A stretch of DNA of 64,000 nt from an uncultured Verrucomicrobiota bacterium. GTDB taxonomy: Bacteria; Verrucomicrobiota; Kiritimatiellia; Kiritimatiellales; Tichowtungiaceae. Made by a program: the position numbers and the translations under genes. The stretch's first letter is position 1, and each line of letters begins with the position of its first letter. Below are positions 15,719 to 23,849 of the stretch, piece by piece. The DNA lies in assembly GCA_903826865.1 (NCBI GenBank), contig CAIKGD010000042.1:1-64000 (forward strand), in the 5' to 3' direction. The notes beneath the pieces were generated by a model. That model worked only from the letters and a program-made list of their open reading frames with translations, did not search any database and was not told the DNA's origin.

Positions 15719-17425
15719 ATGTCCAAGCACTGGAAATTTAAGCCGTGCGACGAAGCACTGACTGAACAGCTTTTCCGTGGATTGGAAAATCTGCCGAAGC
15801 CGCTCGCGGCGCTGCTTGCCCAGCGCGGTTGTAAAACGGCCGCAGAGGCCGGGCTGTTCATGAATCCCGCGCTCTCCACCTTGAGTGATCCCTTTGAACT
15901 GCCCGATATGGATAAAGCCGCCGCGCGCATCCGCCGTGCGCTCGCTGCCGGAGAAAAAATAACCGTTTTCGGCGATTATGACGTGGACGGTGTTTGCAGT
16001 ACCGTCCTGCTGGTGCGGGTTCTTCGCGAACTCGGCGGCAATGTCTCTGCCTATATCCCGAGCCGGTTTGACGATGGCTACGGTCTTTCGTCTGACGCGC
16101 TGGCCGCCTGCCTGGCCGAACATAAACCGTCACTGATCGTCACGGTTGACTGCGGTACCAACTCCGTCGAGGCCGTTGAAAAGGCCCGTGCCGGCGGCGT
16201 GGATGTCGTCATTACAGATCATCACGAACCGGACGCACAGCTCGCGCATGCCGTTGCTGTGGTGAATCCAAAACTGACACCCGGTCATCCGGGACGTATT
16301 CTCGCCGGTGCAGGTGTTGCATTTAAACTCTGTCATGCGCTCATTAAAGGCGGACGCGACAGCGGTTGTGCGGTTTCAGCTTCCATTGATCTCAAGAAGT
16401 ATCTCGATTTTGTCGCTGTCGCCACGGTCACGGATATGGTGCCGCTGCTCGGCGAAAACCGCGTGCTGGTGCGCGGCGGGTTGCTGGCCTTGGAAAATTC
16501 GTGCTGGGCGGGCTGGAATGCGCTAAAAAAACTGGCGGGCATGACCGGTAAAGTCGAAACGTGGCACGCCGGTTTTGCTCTCGGGCCGCGCATTAACGCT
16601 GCCGGGCGGGTGGGGCGTCCCGATGCCGCACTCGAACTGCTGCTGACCGATCTGCCGGCGCGTGCCGATGAACTCGCACAGCTGCTCGACAGCGCCAACC
16701 GTGAGCGGCAGGCCATCGAAAAAGATATTGTCCGCGATGCCATTGAAGAGATCGATTCCTACTTTGATGAAACTAAAAACTTCGGCCTCGTCATCGCCCG
16801 TGAAGGGTGGCACACCGGCGTCATCGGAATTGTCGCTTCACGCCTGACCTCCCGCTATGGACGTCCCGTTGCTGTAATCGGGATGGACGGTGAACGCGGG
16901 CGCGGCTCCTGCCGCAGCATTGATGCATTCAACATTCTTGACGGACTCAATGTCTGTTCCGGTCTGTTAAAGCAGTTCGGCGGACACGCCATGGCTGCCG
17001 GACTTGATATCGAAGAACGGAATCTTGAAGCCTTTAAAATCCGTTTTAACGAAGCCGCCATCGCGCAACTTCAATCCGCCGACTTGCGGCCTGTGCTCGA
17101 GATCGACCGTGCCGTTACGCTTGACGAAACTGATGAGGCACTGATGGACGGGCTTAAACGCACCGGTCCCTTTGGTCAGGATAATCCGGAGCCGGTCTGG
17201 GCCGTTTGCGGGGTAAAAGCTATAGACAGCCGAATTCTTAAGGAAAAGCATCTCAAGCTGACGCTTTCGGACGGAAAAACGCAGCGTGAGGCGATCGGCT
17301 TTAATCTGGCTGAAAAACTGCCGGCCGGACTGATTGATATAGCTTTCACGTTGCAGGAAAATGTCTGGAACGGCCGAACGACTCTCCAGCTCAATATCCG
17401 CGATCTTCGTCCGGCGACGCCGTAA
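15719..17425 (+). CDS. recJ: Single-stranded-DNA-specific exonuclease RecJ
   Basis: A 568-residue DHH-family nuclease of standard length. Motifs are intact: FGDYDVDGVCSTVLL (motif I), TVDCGTNSVEA, VVITDHHEPD (the DHH motif), NPKL, and the DHHA1-type GGHAMAAG at about 422. RecJ degrades single-stranded DNA 5' to 3' in the cytoplasm in recombination, mismatch and base-excision repair. The C-terminal OB-like domain (QREAIGFNLAEKL) is present. Follows secDF after the 81-base inverted repeat. Confidence 0.96.
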   Translation: MSKHWKFKPCDEALTEQLFRGLENLPKPLAALLAQRGCKTAAEAGLFMNPALSTLSDPFELPDMDKAAARIRRALAAGEKITVFGDYDVDGVCSTVLLVRVLRELGGNVSAYIPSRFDDGYGLSSDALAACLAEHKPSLIVTVDCGTNSVEAVEKARAGGVDVVITDHHEPDAQLAHAVAVVNPKLTPGHPGRILAGAGVAFKLCHALIKGGRDSGCAVSASIDLKKYLDFVAVATVTDMVPLLGENRVLVRGGLLALENSCWAGWNALKKLAGMTGKVETWHAGFALGPRINAAGRVGRPDAALELLLTDLPARADELAQLLDSANRERQAIEKDIVRDAIEEIDSYFDETKNFGLVIAREGWHTGVIGIVASRLTSRYGRPVAVIGMDGERGRGSCRSIDAFNILDGLNVCSGLLKQFGGHAMAAGLDIEERNLEAFKIRFNEAAIAQLQSADLRPVLEIDRAVTLDETDEALMDGLKRTGPFGQDNPEPVWAVCGVKAIDSRILKEKHLKLTLSDGKTQREAIGFNLAEKLPAGLIDIAFTLQENVWNGRTTLQLNIRDLRPATP

Positions 17426-17458
17426 AATCTCTTCGCGGTTTCCGTTTCCTTCTGCTAA

Positions 17459-18214
17459 ATGTATTCCCGCATGATGCAACGATACAAATTGACGATTGCC
17501 TACGACGGCACGAATTATGCCGGTTGGCAGGTGCAGCCGGGTAAAACGACGGTGCAGGGCGAAATCGAGCGCGCGATTGAGCAACTGACCGGCAGGCATG
17601 TCCGCATTCATCATTCGGGCCGCACCGATTCAGGGGTTCATGCCAAAGGGCAGGTTGCCCATTTTGATTTAAAAGAACCTGTGGACATCGGCCGGTTTAT
17701 CAACGGGGTGAATGCGATGCTGGAGTCCGATGTGCGCATCATGAAACTCGAAAAGGTCCGGGCGGACTTCAACGCCCGCTATGACGCCGTCAGCAAAGAA
17801 TACCGCTACTTTATCTGGAACGGCCATGCCGTTCCGCCGGAACTGCGGCTCTACCGCCTGCACGAACGGCGCAAACTGAATATTGCGGCGATGTGCAAAG
17901 CGGCGGAACAGCTGGTCGGCAAACACGACTTCGCGGCTTTCACCGCCAATCCGCAGCGCGAAATTGAAGGCACCGTAAAAACCATCCGCAAACTGACAGT
18001 CAGCCGTACACGGGCAGGGGATGTGACCATCTGCGTGACCGGCGAGGGCTTCCTTTACAAAATGGTACGCAGTATTACCGGATTTCTTTTGCGCGTGGGG
18101 ATCGGTGAACTGACACCTGAAGACACCAGGCGTTTTTTAAAGACCGGTGTGCGAACCAATGAAGTGCCAACCGTCCGTGCTCTCGGTCTCTTTCTCTGGC
18201 GCGTGGACTATTGA
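17459..18214 (+). CDS. truA: tRNA pseudouridine(38-40) synthase TruA
   Basis: About 250 residues. The N-terminus YKLTIAYDGTNYAGWQVQPG and the catalytic-Asp motif HHSGRTDSGVHAKGQ are typical, as is the C-terminal MVRSITGFLLRVG. The enzyme isomerises uridines 38-40 in the tRNA anticodon stem. The start could be ATG 17459, 17471 or 17474; the last gives MQRYKLTIAYDG, the usual family N-terminus, but none has a clear ribosome binding site. It lies 33 bases after recJ and may share its transcript. Confidence 0.96.
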   Translation: MYSRMMQRYKLTIAYDGTNYAGWQVQPGKTTVQGEIERAIEQLTGRHVRIHHSGRTDSGVHAKGQVAHFDLKEPVDIGRFINGVNAMLESDVRIMKLEKVRADFNARYDAVSKEYRYFIWNGHAVPPELRLYRLHERRKLNIAAMCKAAEQLVGKHDFAAFTANPQREIEGTVKTIRKLTVSRTRAGDVTICVTGEGFLYKMVRSITGFLLRVGIGELTPEDTRRFLKTGVRTNEVPTVRALGLFLWRVDY

Positions 18215-18295
18215 TTTTTCCATCCGTATTTTGGTCAGAAGACTGTTGCCAATTAACGAATCGATCGATTAGATATCTGCAACAAGGAGGCGTTT

Positions 18296-18481
18296 ATGAA
18301 AAAGACATTGGTTCTGTTGGCATTGCTGGCTGTTTCCAGCGGTTGTGTGGCTACGCATACAGTTCGCGAAGTAACGGTTCAAAAAGATGCGGATGGCAAA
18401 GTGATCAAGACCGAATGCATTGAACGTCAGGAACAGCGCTGTTTGGCCAAGCGGGCTCACTTTAAAATTCTGCCGGAGTGA
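18296..18481 (+). CDS. Small lipoprotein of unknown function
   Basis: Only 61 residues: a lipoprotein signal with lipobox VSSGC (Cys17), then a short polar segment, TVREVTVQKDADGKVIKTEC, and a basic C-terminus. A strong AAGGAGG lies upstream. I do not recognise the family. It is expected to be anchored in the inner or outer membrane. Confidence 0.65.
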   Translation: MKKTLVLLALLAVSSGCVATHTVREVTVQKDADGKVIKTECIERQEQRCLAKRAHFKILPE

Positions 18482-18562
18482 TGAACCTGATTTGGTCGGG
18501 GAACGGCTTCTATAATCGTGATTTATCTTTGTCAAAAACCGGCGTTCAGCTAAATTCTGAGA

Positions 18563-18835
18563 ATGAAAAATTCAGCATGGTTTATAATGGTGTTAGCGGT
18601 TGCGATTGCGCTGCCCGGGTGCAGGAAGAAAGAAGAAAAACCTGTCGCAGACGAAAAGCCGGCGCAGTCAGTCAAGCAAGACCTGAAAGCGGTTTCGGAA
18701 AGTGCCGGCAAGGCTGCTGCGGATTTCAAAACCACAGCCGATGAGGCGGCCCGCGAAGCAGGCAAAGCCTTTCAGGATTTTAAATCACGGGTCGACGGTG
18801 CTGTCAGCAAAGCAAAAAAGGATCTGGAAAAATAA
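18563..18835 (+). CDS. Small lipoprotein with an amphipathic helical tail
   Basis: 90 residues: a lipoprotein signal with lipobox ALPGC (Cys20), a short charged linker (RKKEEKPVADEKPA), then one long Ala/Lys/Asp-rich amphipathic helix in which AAxxFK-type spacing repeats (KAAADFKTTADEAAREAG). This resembles YtxH- or LEA-like helical proteins but I cannot assign a family. The GAGA before the ATG is a weak ribosome site. It is unlike the flanking enzymes and may be a surface or periplasmic structural protein. Confidence 0.6.
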   Translation: MKNSAWFIMVLAVAIALPGCRKKEEKPVADEKPAQSVKQDLKAVSESAGKAAADFKTTADEAAREAGKAFQDFKSRVDGAVSKAKKDLEK

Positions 18836-18876
18836 CCTTTCAGCCGTCCGGAATCCCTGTCACTTCCGAGCAGTAA

Positions 18877-20028
18877 ATGAAGTATGACGTCATTATTGTC
18901 GGCGCGGGAGCGAGCGGGGTTCCCGCTGCAGCGGCTGCAGCGCGGTGCGGTGCGCGGGTTCTTCTGCTTGAACAGTGTGCAGAGCCGGGCGGCCTCATGA
19001 CTGCCGGACTGGGGTTTCCTGTCTGCGGACTTTTTAAAAATGACATCACCCGTCCGCCGGAACTGCTCAACGGCGGACTTCCAGAAGAGTTTTATGCAGC
19101 GGTTTGCAAAGAAGATCGCGACCCGGTGGTGGCGATGGGACGCGTTTATGTCTGCCGGTGTTCTACCGGCCTTTTCCGCCGGATTTTCCGGCGCTGGATG
19201 GAAAATATCAACCTGACTTTTATTTCGCAGGTGACCGGAATAGAGGTTGACACTGCCGCAGGTAAAATTGAGACGCTTCGGTTCCGTACCGCCGGTGGTG
19301 AGGAACAGACGGTTTTTCCGGGGCAGGTTATCGACTGCACAGGACATGGTTCTGTGATTCAACTGAGCGGAGCCGGGCGGATTGTGCCATCTGCTCTGCC
19401 GCTGGCCGGGTTTGCCGTGCGATTGAAAGGTGTCGGACCGGACGATCTCCTGCCGGTCAAGGTTCCGTTTCTTCTACGCAAGGCCGCCGGCGAAGGAAGT
19501 CTGCCGGACTGGTGCGCGTTTACATTTTTTTCATACGGATTGCCGGGCAGCGGTGAAGCGTTTTTAAAGTTCAGTCCGCCAGCCGCCATGACAGCGGAGC
19601 AGGCCGCCGGAACTGCAAGCCGGGCATTAACCTTTTTACAGGAAGGCCTTCCGGCGTTCCAAACTTCAGAAACGGTCGAAACTTCGCCGGCTGTTCTGCA
19701 GCGCGAAGGTTCCCGGCTCCAAGGTGAATATGTGCTGTGCGAGGAAGACATCCGTGCCTGCCGACGGTTCGAGGATGATGCCGTGCGCGGCGGGTGGCCG
19801 ATGGAGTACTGGGATCCTGAAAAAGGACCGCAGTATATTTTTGCCGAAGAGGGCGGTTCTTACGGCATTCCGGGTCGTTGCCTGCATTCAGTTAATGTGC
19901 ATAATCTTTGGGCTGCGGGGCGCTGTATCTCAGCCACTTCGGGGGCGCTCTCTTCAGCGCGGGTGATCGGAACAGCCATGGCAACCGGCGAAGCCGCCGG
20001 AAAGGCCGCCGCAGGGAGCTTTAAATGA
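18877..20028 (+). CDS. FAD-dependent oxidoreductase (PF12831-like)
   Basis: 383 residues with an N-terminal dinucleotide-binding motif VGAGASGVPAAAAAARCGARVLLLEQ (the first glycine-rich turn is GAGASG), an EPGGLMTAGLG segment, and a C-terminal FAD-binding end AAGRCISATSGALSSARVIG. This is the pattern of the 'FAD-dependent oxidoreductase' family that includes heterodisulfide-reductase-like flavoproteins. The reaction is unknown. Its stop overlaps the start of the following acyl ligase (ATGA), which suggests they act together, for example on the same carboxylic acid. I take it as the left part of the polyketide/lipid cluster on that basis. Confidence 0.8.
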   Translation: MKYDVIIVGAGASGVPAAAAAARCGARVLLLEQCAEPGGLMTAGLGFPVCGLFKNDITRPPELLNGGLPEEFYAAVCKEDRDPVVAMGRVYVCRCSTGLFRRIFRRWMENINLTFISQVTGIEVDTAAGKIETLRFRTAGGEEQTVFPGQVIDCTGHGSVIQLSGAGRIVPSALPLAGFAVRLKGVGPDDLLPVKVPFLLRKAAGEGSLPDWCAFTFFSYGLPGSGEAFLKFSPPAAMTAEQAAGTASRALTFLQEGLPAFQTSETVETSPAVLQREGSRLQGEYVLCEEDIRACRRFEDDAVRGGWPMEYWDPEKGPQYIFAEEGGSYGIPGRCLHSVNVHNLWAAGRCISATSGALSSARVIGTAMATGEAAGKAAAGSFK

Positions 20029-21440
20029 ATATTGTTGAGGTTATCCGCAGGGAGACTGCCGGGCTTCCGGCAAACAAGATTGCTGTGCGCACCGAAGCGG
20101 GGGCGCTGTCATATGCGGAGCTTTTTCGTGCTGTGGATACCGCTGCCGGTTTTCTGAGAAAGCAGGGAGTCGGCCGCTGTGCACGGATCGGCCTGGCATT
20201 TCCGGACGGTACAGATTACATCATCCTGAGTCTGGCCGTTCTTTCGCTCGATGCCGTGCTGGTGCCGGTGCCTGTTTCCTGCTCACGTGAAATCGCGGCG
20301 GACATGCTGGAAAAAACAGCCGCCGGTTTTTTGATCAGTCCCGAGGATATGCTGGCCTCCGGTGCAATCTGGATGGACGCAGATTGTCTGCCTGTCCATA
20401 GAGGATTTTTCCTGACACGCTGCGCTCCGTCCGTTCCGCTGCCGGAGGAGTTCACGGATATGAAGCCGGCCTTTATCCGTTTTTCGTCCGGCACAACCGG
20501 CCAAAGCAAAGGTGTGCTGTTAACCCATCCGGCTATCATAGAGCGGACGGATGCAGCTGATCAGGCGCTGAATATTACATCGCAGGATACCATTCTCTGG
20601 GTGCTTTCGATGAGTTTTCATTTTGTTGTGTCCATTTTGCTGTTTCTGCGGCGGGGAGCCGCAATCTGGCTGTGCAGTGAATCGTTTCCTTTTTCATTTC
20701 TTTCTGCTGTCAGGCGCGGCGGCGGCACGTTTGTCTACGCCACTCCGTTTCATTACCGTACGCTCATCGATTCCCGGGCACTGGATACCGAAGCGCTGAA
20801 GGGAGTGCGGATGGCGGTTTCTACCGCCATGAAACTGTCGCCGGAAATTGCAGATGCGTTTCGTAAAAAGTTTGGATTCGGATTAACCGAGGCGTACGGG
20901 ATCATTGAAGTGGGACTGCCTTTCGTCAATGCAGCCGGTGCTAAGCCGGAAGGATCCGTCGGCCGGGCACTGCCGGGGTTCGAACTGAAAATCCGGAGCG
21001 CGGATGCCCATGGGGCGGGTGAGGTGCTGTTACGCGGGCCGGGCATGTACTCCGCCTATCTCTCTCCCTGGCAGCCAAGGCCGCCGGAGGAATGGTTTGC
21101 AACCGGCGACACCGGCTGTCTGGATCAGGAAGGTTTTCTCTATCTGCTTGGCCGCTCAAAAGATGTTATAAATTTTGCCGGGATGAAGGTTTTTCCTTAT
21201 GAGGTTGAGGCTGTACTGGATGCGTGTCCGGGAGTGCGGGCAGCGAGAGTTTATGCGGAGGAGCACCCGCACTATGGACAGCTGCCCTGCGCGCAAATCG
21301 AAGCAGAGGACGGGGTGACCGCCGACGAAGTGCTGCGGCACTGCTACAGCCATCTGGTCAGCTACAAAGTACCGAAAAAAATTGAAATCGTCCCTGAGCT
21401 TGAGCGAACGGCCAGCGGAAAAATCAAGAGAACAGCGTGA
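20025..21440 (+). CDS. Acyl-CoA/acyl-ACP ligase (ANL superfamily, AMP-forming)
   Basis: 471 residues. Core motifs: FSSGTTGQSKGVLLTHPA (A3), LTEAYGIIE (A5), WFATGDTGCLDQEGFLYLLGRSKD (A7-A8) and ERTASGKIKRTA with the catalytic lysine (A10). It activates a carboxylic acid as an acyl adenylate and loads it on CoA or a carrier protein. In aryl-polyene clusters a ligase of this superfamily activates the starter acid, so it may do so here. It is translationally coupled to the flavoprotein and converges with the zinc-ribbon gene after one base. The N-terminal domain is a little shorter than in long-chain fatty acyl-CoA synthetases. Confidence 0.88.
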   Translation: MNIVEVIRRETAGLPANKIAVRTEAGALSYAELFRAVDTAAGFLRKQGVGRCARIGLAFPDGTDYIILSLAVLSLDAVLVPVPVSCSREIAADMLEKTAAGFLISPEDMLASGAIWMDADCLPVHRGFFLTRCAPSVPLPEEFTDMKPAFIRFSSGTTGQSKGVLLTHPAIIERTDAADQALNITSQDTILWVLSMSFHFVVSILLFLRRGAAIWLCSESFPFSFLSAVRRGGGTFVYATPFHYRTLIDSRALDTEALKGVRMAVSTAMKLSPEIADAFRKKFGFGLTEAYGIIEVGLPFVNAAGAKPEGSVGRALPGFELKIRSADAHGAGEVLLRGPGMYSAYLSPWQPRPPEEWFATGDTGCLDQEGFLYLLGRSKDVINFAGMKVFPYEVEAVLDACPGVRAARVYAEEHPHYGQLPCAQIEAEDGVTADEVLRHCYSHLVSYKVPKKIEIVPELERTASGKIKRTA

Positions 21441-21441
21441 T

Positions 21442-21690
21442 TTAACGCCGATAGGTCAGCAGTTCCTCTTCAGAAATTCTGACCAGCTTTTTTGCAAAAC
21501 AGCGGGGACAGCGCGTGCCGGTCATGTCTTCGCGGGAACGCAGCAGTTTGCCGCACCGGCCGCAACGCCACGGCGAACCGTTTTCTTTATTGTCGAGGTC
21601 ATCCGCATGAGCGGAGAGACTGCCCGTGAGCAGCAGACCGGCCACGGTTCCGCCGGTCAGAATTAACATTTTCCGTCGCGTCGTTTTCAT
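21442..21690 (-). CDS. Small Tat-exported zinc-ribbon protein
   Basis: 82 residues. The N-terminus MKTTRRKMLILTGGTVAGLL has a twin-arginine motif and a hydrophobic core ending at SAHA. The mature part carries two CxxC pairs (WRCGRCGKLL and GTRCPRCFAKK), a probable zinc ribbon. Being folded around a metal before export would explain use of the Tat route. Function unknown. It is convergent with the acyl ligase and lies downstream of the MipA-like gene in the leftward block. Confidence 0.65.
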   Translation of the reverse strand: MKTTRRKMLILTGGTVAGLLLTGSLSAHADDLDNKENGSPWRCGRCGKLLRSREDMTGTRCPRCFAKKLVRISEEELLTYRR

Positions 21691-21755
21691 GGCCGCGAGG
21701 CTACCATGCGCGCCTGGAAGCAGCTATTTAAATTGTGTGTCGGCAGAAAGTTTTT

Positions 21756-22622
21756 TTACCGCGAAACTTTTTTTTCGGAGCGGTAGATGTTCCAGATAAG
21801 CGCACAGCCGATGATATGGTTGTTTTCGGTTTTGACGAGCGGGCTGTCGTTATATACAGCACCGGAAATATTGTCCCAGCGGTAATAGGCCCCGATTGAC
21901 CAGCTGTCTGAAATTTTCTTTGAAACGTCCATGGAAAAGCTGAAGCCGGCGTAGCCGCCGTCGGCGCGGTAGGCCGGGCGCGATGCCGTGGCATAAACCG
22001 GCTCAACATCATAGAAGTAGCTGTTGTAATTCTGATCCGCGAAGTCGATTCCGGCGCTGACGCCAAGCGACACGCCTTGATCGTGCAACCATGTGCGATT
22101 CCGGTAGATGGTCTTGAGCCCGCCTGACAGTCCCTGATAGTCCATATTCAAATCACCGGTATCCACGGAAATCGCAGCGCGGGCTGCCGCCGTGATAAAA
22201 AACGGATCCTGATTTTTACGGTCACTGATAAAATATTGAAGCATCGGCCCGAACTCGATGATCGCTCCCAGATCCGGCATGCCCTGACGGGCTTTGTTAT
22301 CTTCATCAACCGGCGGATTCCCGCTCAGTGACAGACCTGTCTCAATGCGGTCATTTTCCCAGAAAACGCCTTTAAACCCCTCGCGATCCGCTTTGAAAAT
22401 TTTTCCGCGATAGATGAGATACGGCACTGGAAGAACATAGAGACGGTATTCGTCTGACCCGCGATAGTGCGGAAGCCTTGCTGCACCGGTGAAGAGCCCG
22501 ACTTCCCATAACGGGCGGGCAAACGGGTCGTTTTGCGAATCAGTCATTTTATCGGCCTGTGCAGTGGTGGTTCCTGCGATGAGTAACAAAACGGAGAGTT
22601 TTCTGATGGCAGAATTTTTCAT
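21756..22622 (-). CDS. MipA/OmpV family outer membrane protein
   Basis: 288 residues with a signal peptide (cleavage near TTAQA) and a beta-barrel. Family features: WEVGLFTGAARLPHYRGSDEYR near the N-terminus, PVPYLIYRG, alternating aromatic/hydrophobic strands, and DSWSIGAYYRWDNISGAVYNDSPLV near the C-terminus, as in MipA/OmpV. The chosen ATG at 22622 has AGGAAAA upstream; the ATT at 22628 is not used. It overlaps the ketosynthase stop region by only a few bases and may be cotranscribed with it, so it could be the barrel through which the product or its lipid passes, but that is inference. Confidence 0.8.
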   Translation of the reverse strand: MKNSAIRKLSVLLLIAGTTTAQADKMTDSQNDPFARPLWEVGLFTGAARLPHYRGSDEYRLYVLPVPYLIYRGKIFKADREGFKGVFWENDRIETGLSLSGNPPVDEDNKARQGMPDLGAIIEFGPMLQYFISDRKNQDPFFITAAARAAISVDTGDLNMDYQGLSGGLKTIYRNRTWLHDQGVSLGVSAGIDFADQNYNSYFYDVEPVYATASRPAYRADGGYAGFSFSMDVSKKISDSWSIGAYYRWDNISGAVYNDSPLVKTENNHIIGCALIWNIYRSEKKVSR

Positions 22623-22624
22623 AA

Positions 22625-23845
22625 TCAAATTTTCCTGCAGGCCAGCGCGGCGTTAATGCCGCCGAAGGCAAAACTGTTTTTAATGATGGTGTTGACCGGT
22701 TTGTGCAAAGGCGTCAATACATGCTGAATTCCTGCGCAAGCCGGATCGATATTTTCAAGGTTGAGCGTTGGATAAATAATATTCTGCTCCATCATTTTCA
22801 GCGCAGCAATCAGTTCAATGGCCCCGGACGCACCGAGGGTGTGTCCCATATATCCTTTGAGACTGCTGACCGGAACCCGGTCGCCGAAAATTCCGCGAAC
22901 AGCATCGGCTTCTTCTATATCGCCGTGCAGTGTGGCAGTGGCATGCGCGCTGATATAATCTACTTCACCGGCCTGCAAATGACTGTCCGTCAGCACGTCG
23001 CGCAGGCAGCGGACCATGGCTTGCGCATCGGATTGACTGACATGAACACCGCTTGCACAGGTGTTATAGCCGAGGATTTCCGCATAAATTTTTGCACCGC
23101 GTGCGACGGCACGGTCGTAGTCTTCCAGTATAAGGATTCCTCCGCCTTCGCCGCAGACCAGGCCGTCGCGATCGCGGTCGAACGGACGCGGGGTTTTTTT
23201 TGGCGACTCATTGAATTTGGTTGAAGTGGCGTAGAGCACATCAAACGATCCGGTCACCGTGGGATGAAGTTCCTCTGCCCCGCCGCAAAGTACGCAATCC
23301 TGACGTCCGGCACGAATCAGATCGAAGCCTGTTCCAACCGCCTGCAGTCCTGATGCGCAGGCGGCGGAGGTTGCCAGAACGGTTCCGCAGATTCCCATGT
23401 ATTGGGAAATGTTCATGGCGGCGGTATGCGAAACGCACTGGAAAAATTTCATAGAAGTCAGATTACTCAGATCGCGTGCCGGAAGCATCTGTTCGAAGGT
23501 TTCGTTGATACTGCCCGCGCTGCCCATGGTAGAGCCGACTACGCAACCGGTGCGTCCGCCGGTCAATTCTTCGCTGCTCATTCCTGCATCTGCAACAGCC
23601 TGTTCTGCGGCCAGCACGGCGAAGACGGCCAGTCGTCCCATCGAACGGCGGTTTTGGCGCGGAATTTTTTTCTCGTCCACCGGTTGCGCCGGGGCTGCAA
23701 CCAGCGAACGCAACCCTTTGTAGGCCGTCCAGCCTTCCATGTATTGGACGGCGCTGGTTCCGGCTGCGAGGCTGCCCATCAGTGCCGACACACTGTTGCC
23801 CAGCGGACTGATGACACCCATACCGGTTATAACGACTCGTTTCAT
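22625..23845 (-). CDS. Beta-ketoacyl-ACP synthase (KAS II-like), active site intact
   Basis: 406 residues of thiolase fold. Catalytic residues are present: Cys163 in TSAACASG, His301 in ISAHATATLHGD, His335 in GYMGHTLGASG with Lys330. It condenses malonyl-ACP with an acyl chain. It has no chain-length-factor partner next to it, unlike the two pairs further right; in aryl-polyene clusters a standalone ketosynthase of this kind is the one called ApeR. An exceptionally strong ribosome binding site, GAGGTGATCC, precedes the ATG, and it follows the CrtI-like gene after four bases. Part of the leftward KR-desaturase-KS operon. Confidence 0.95.
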   Translation of the reverse strand: MKRVVITGMGVISPLGNSVSALMGSLAAGTSAVQYMEGWTAYKGLRSLVAAPAQPVDEKKIPRQNRRSMGRLAVFAVLAAEQAVADAGMSSEELTGGRTGCVVGSTMGSAGSINETFEQMLPARDLSNLTSMKFFQCVSHTAAMNISQYMGICGTVLATSAACASGLQAVGTGFDLIRAGRQDCVLCGGAEELHPTVTGSFDVLYATSTKFNESPKKTPRPFDRDRDGLVCGEGGGILILEDYDRAVARGAKIYAEILGYNTCASGVHVSQSDAQAMVRCLRDVLTDSHLQAGEVDYISAHATATLHGDIEEADAVRGIFGDRVPVSSLKGYMGHTLGASGAIELIAALKMMEQNIIYPTLNLENIDPACAGIQHVLTPLHKPVNTIIKNSFAFGGINAALACRKI

Positions 23846-23849
23846 AGGA

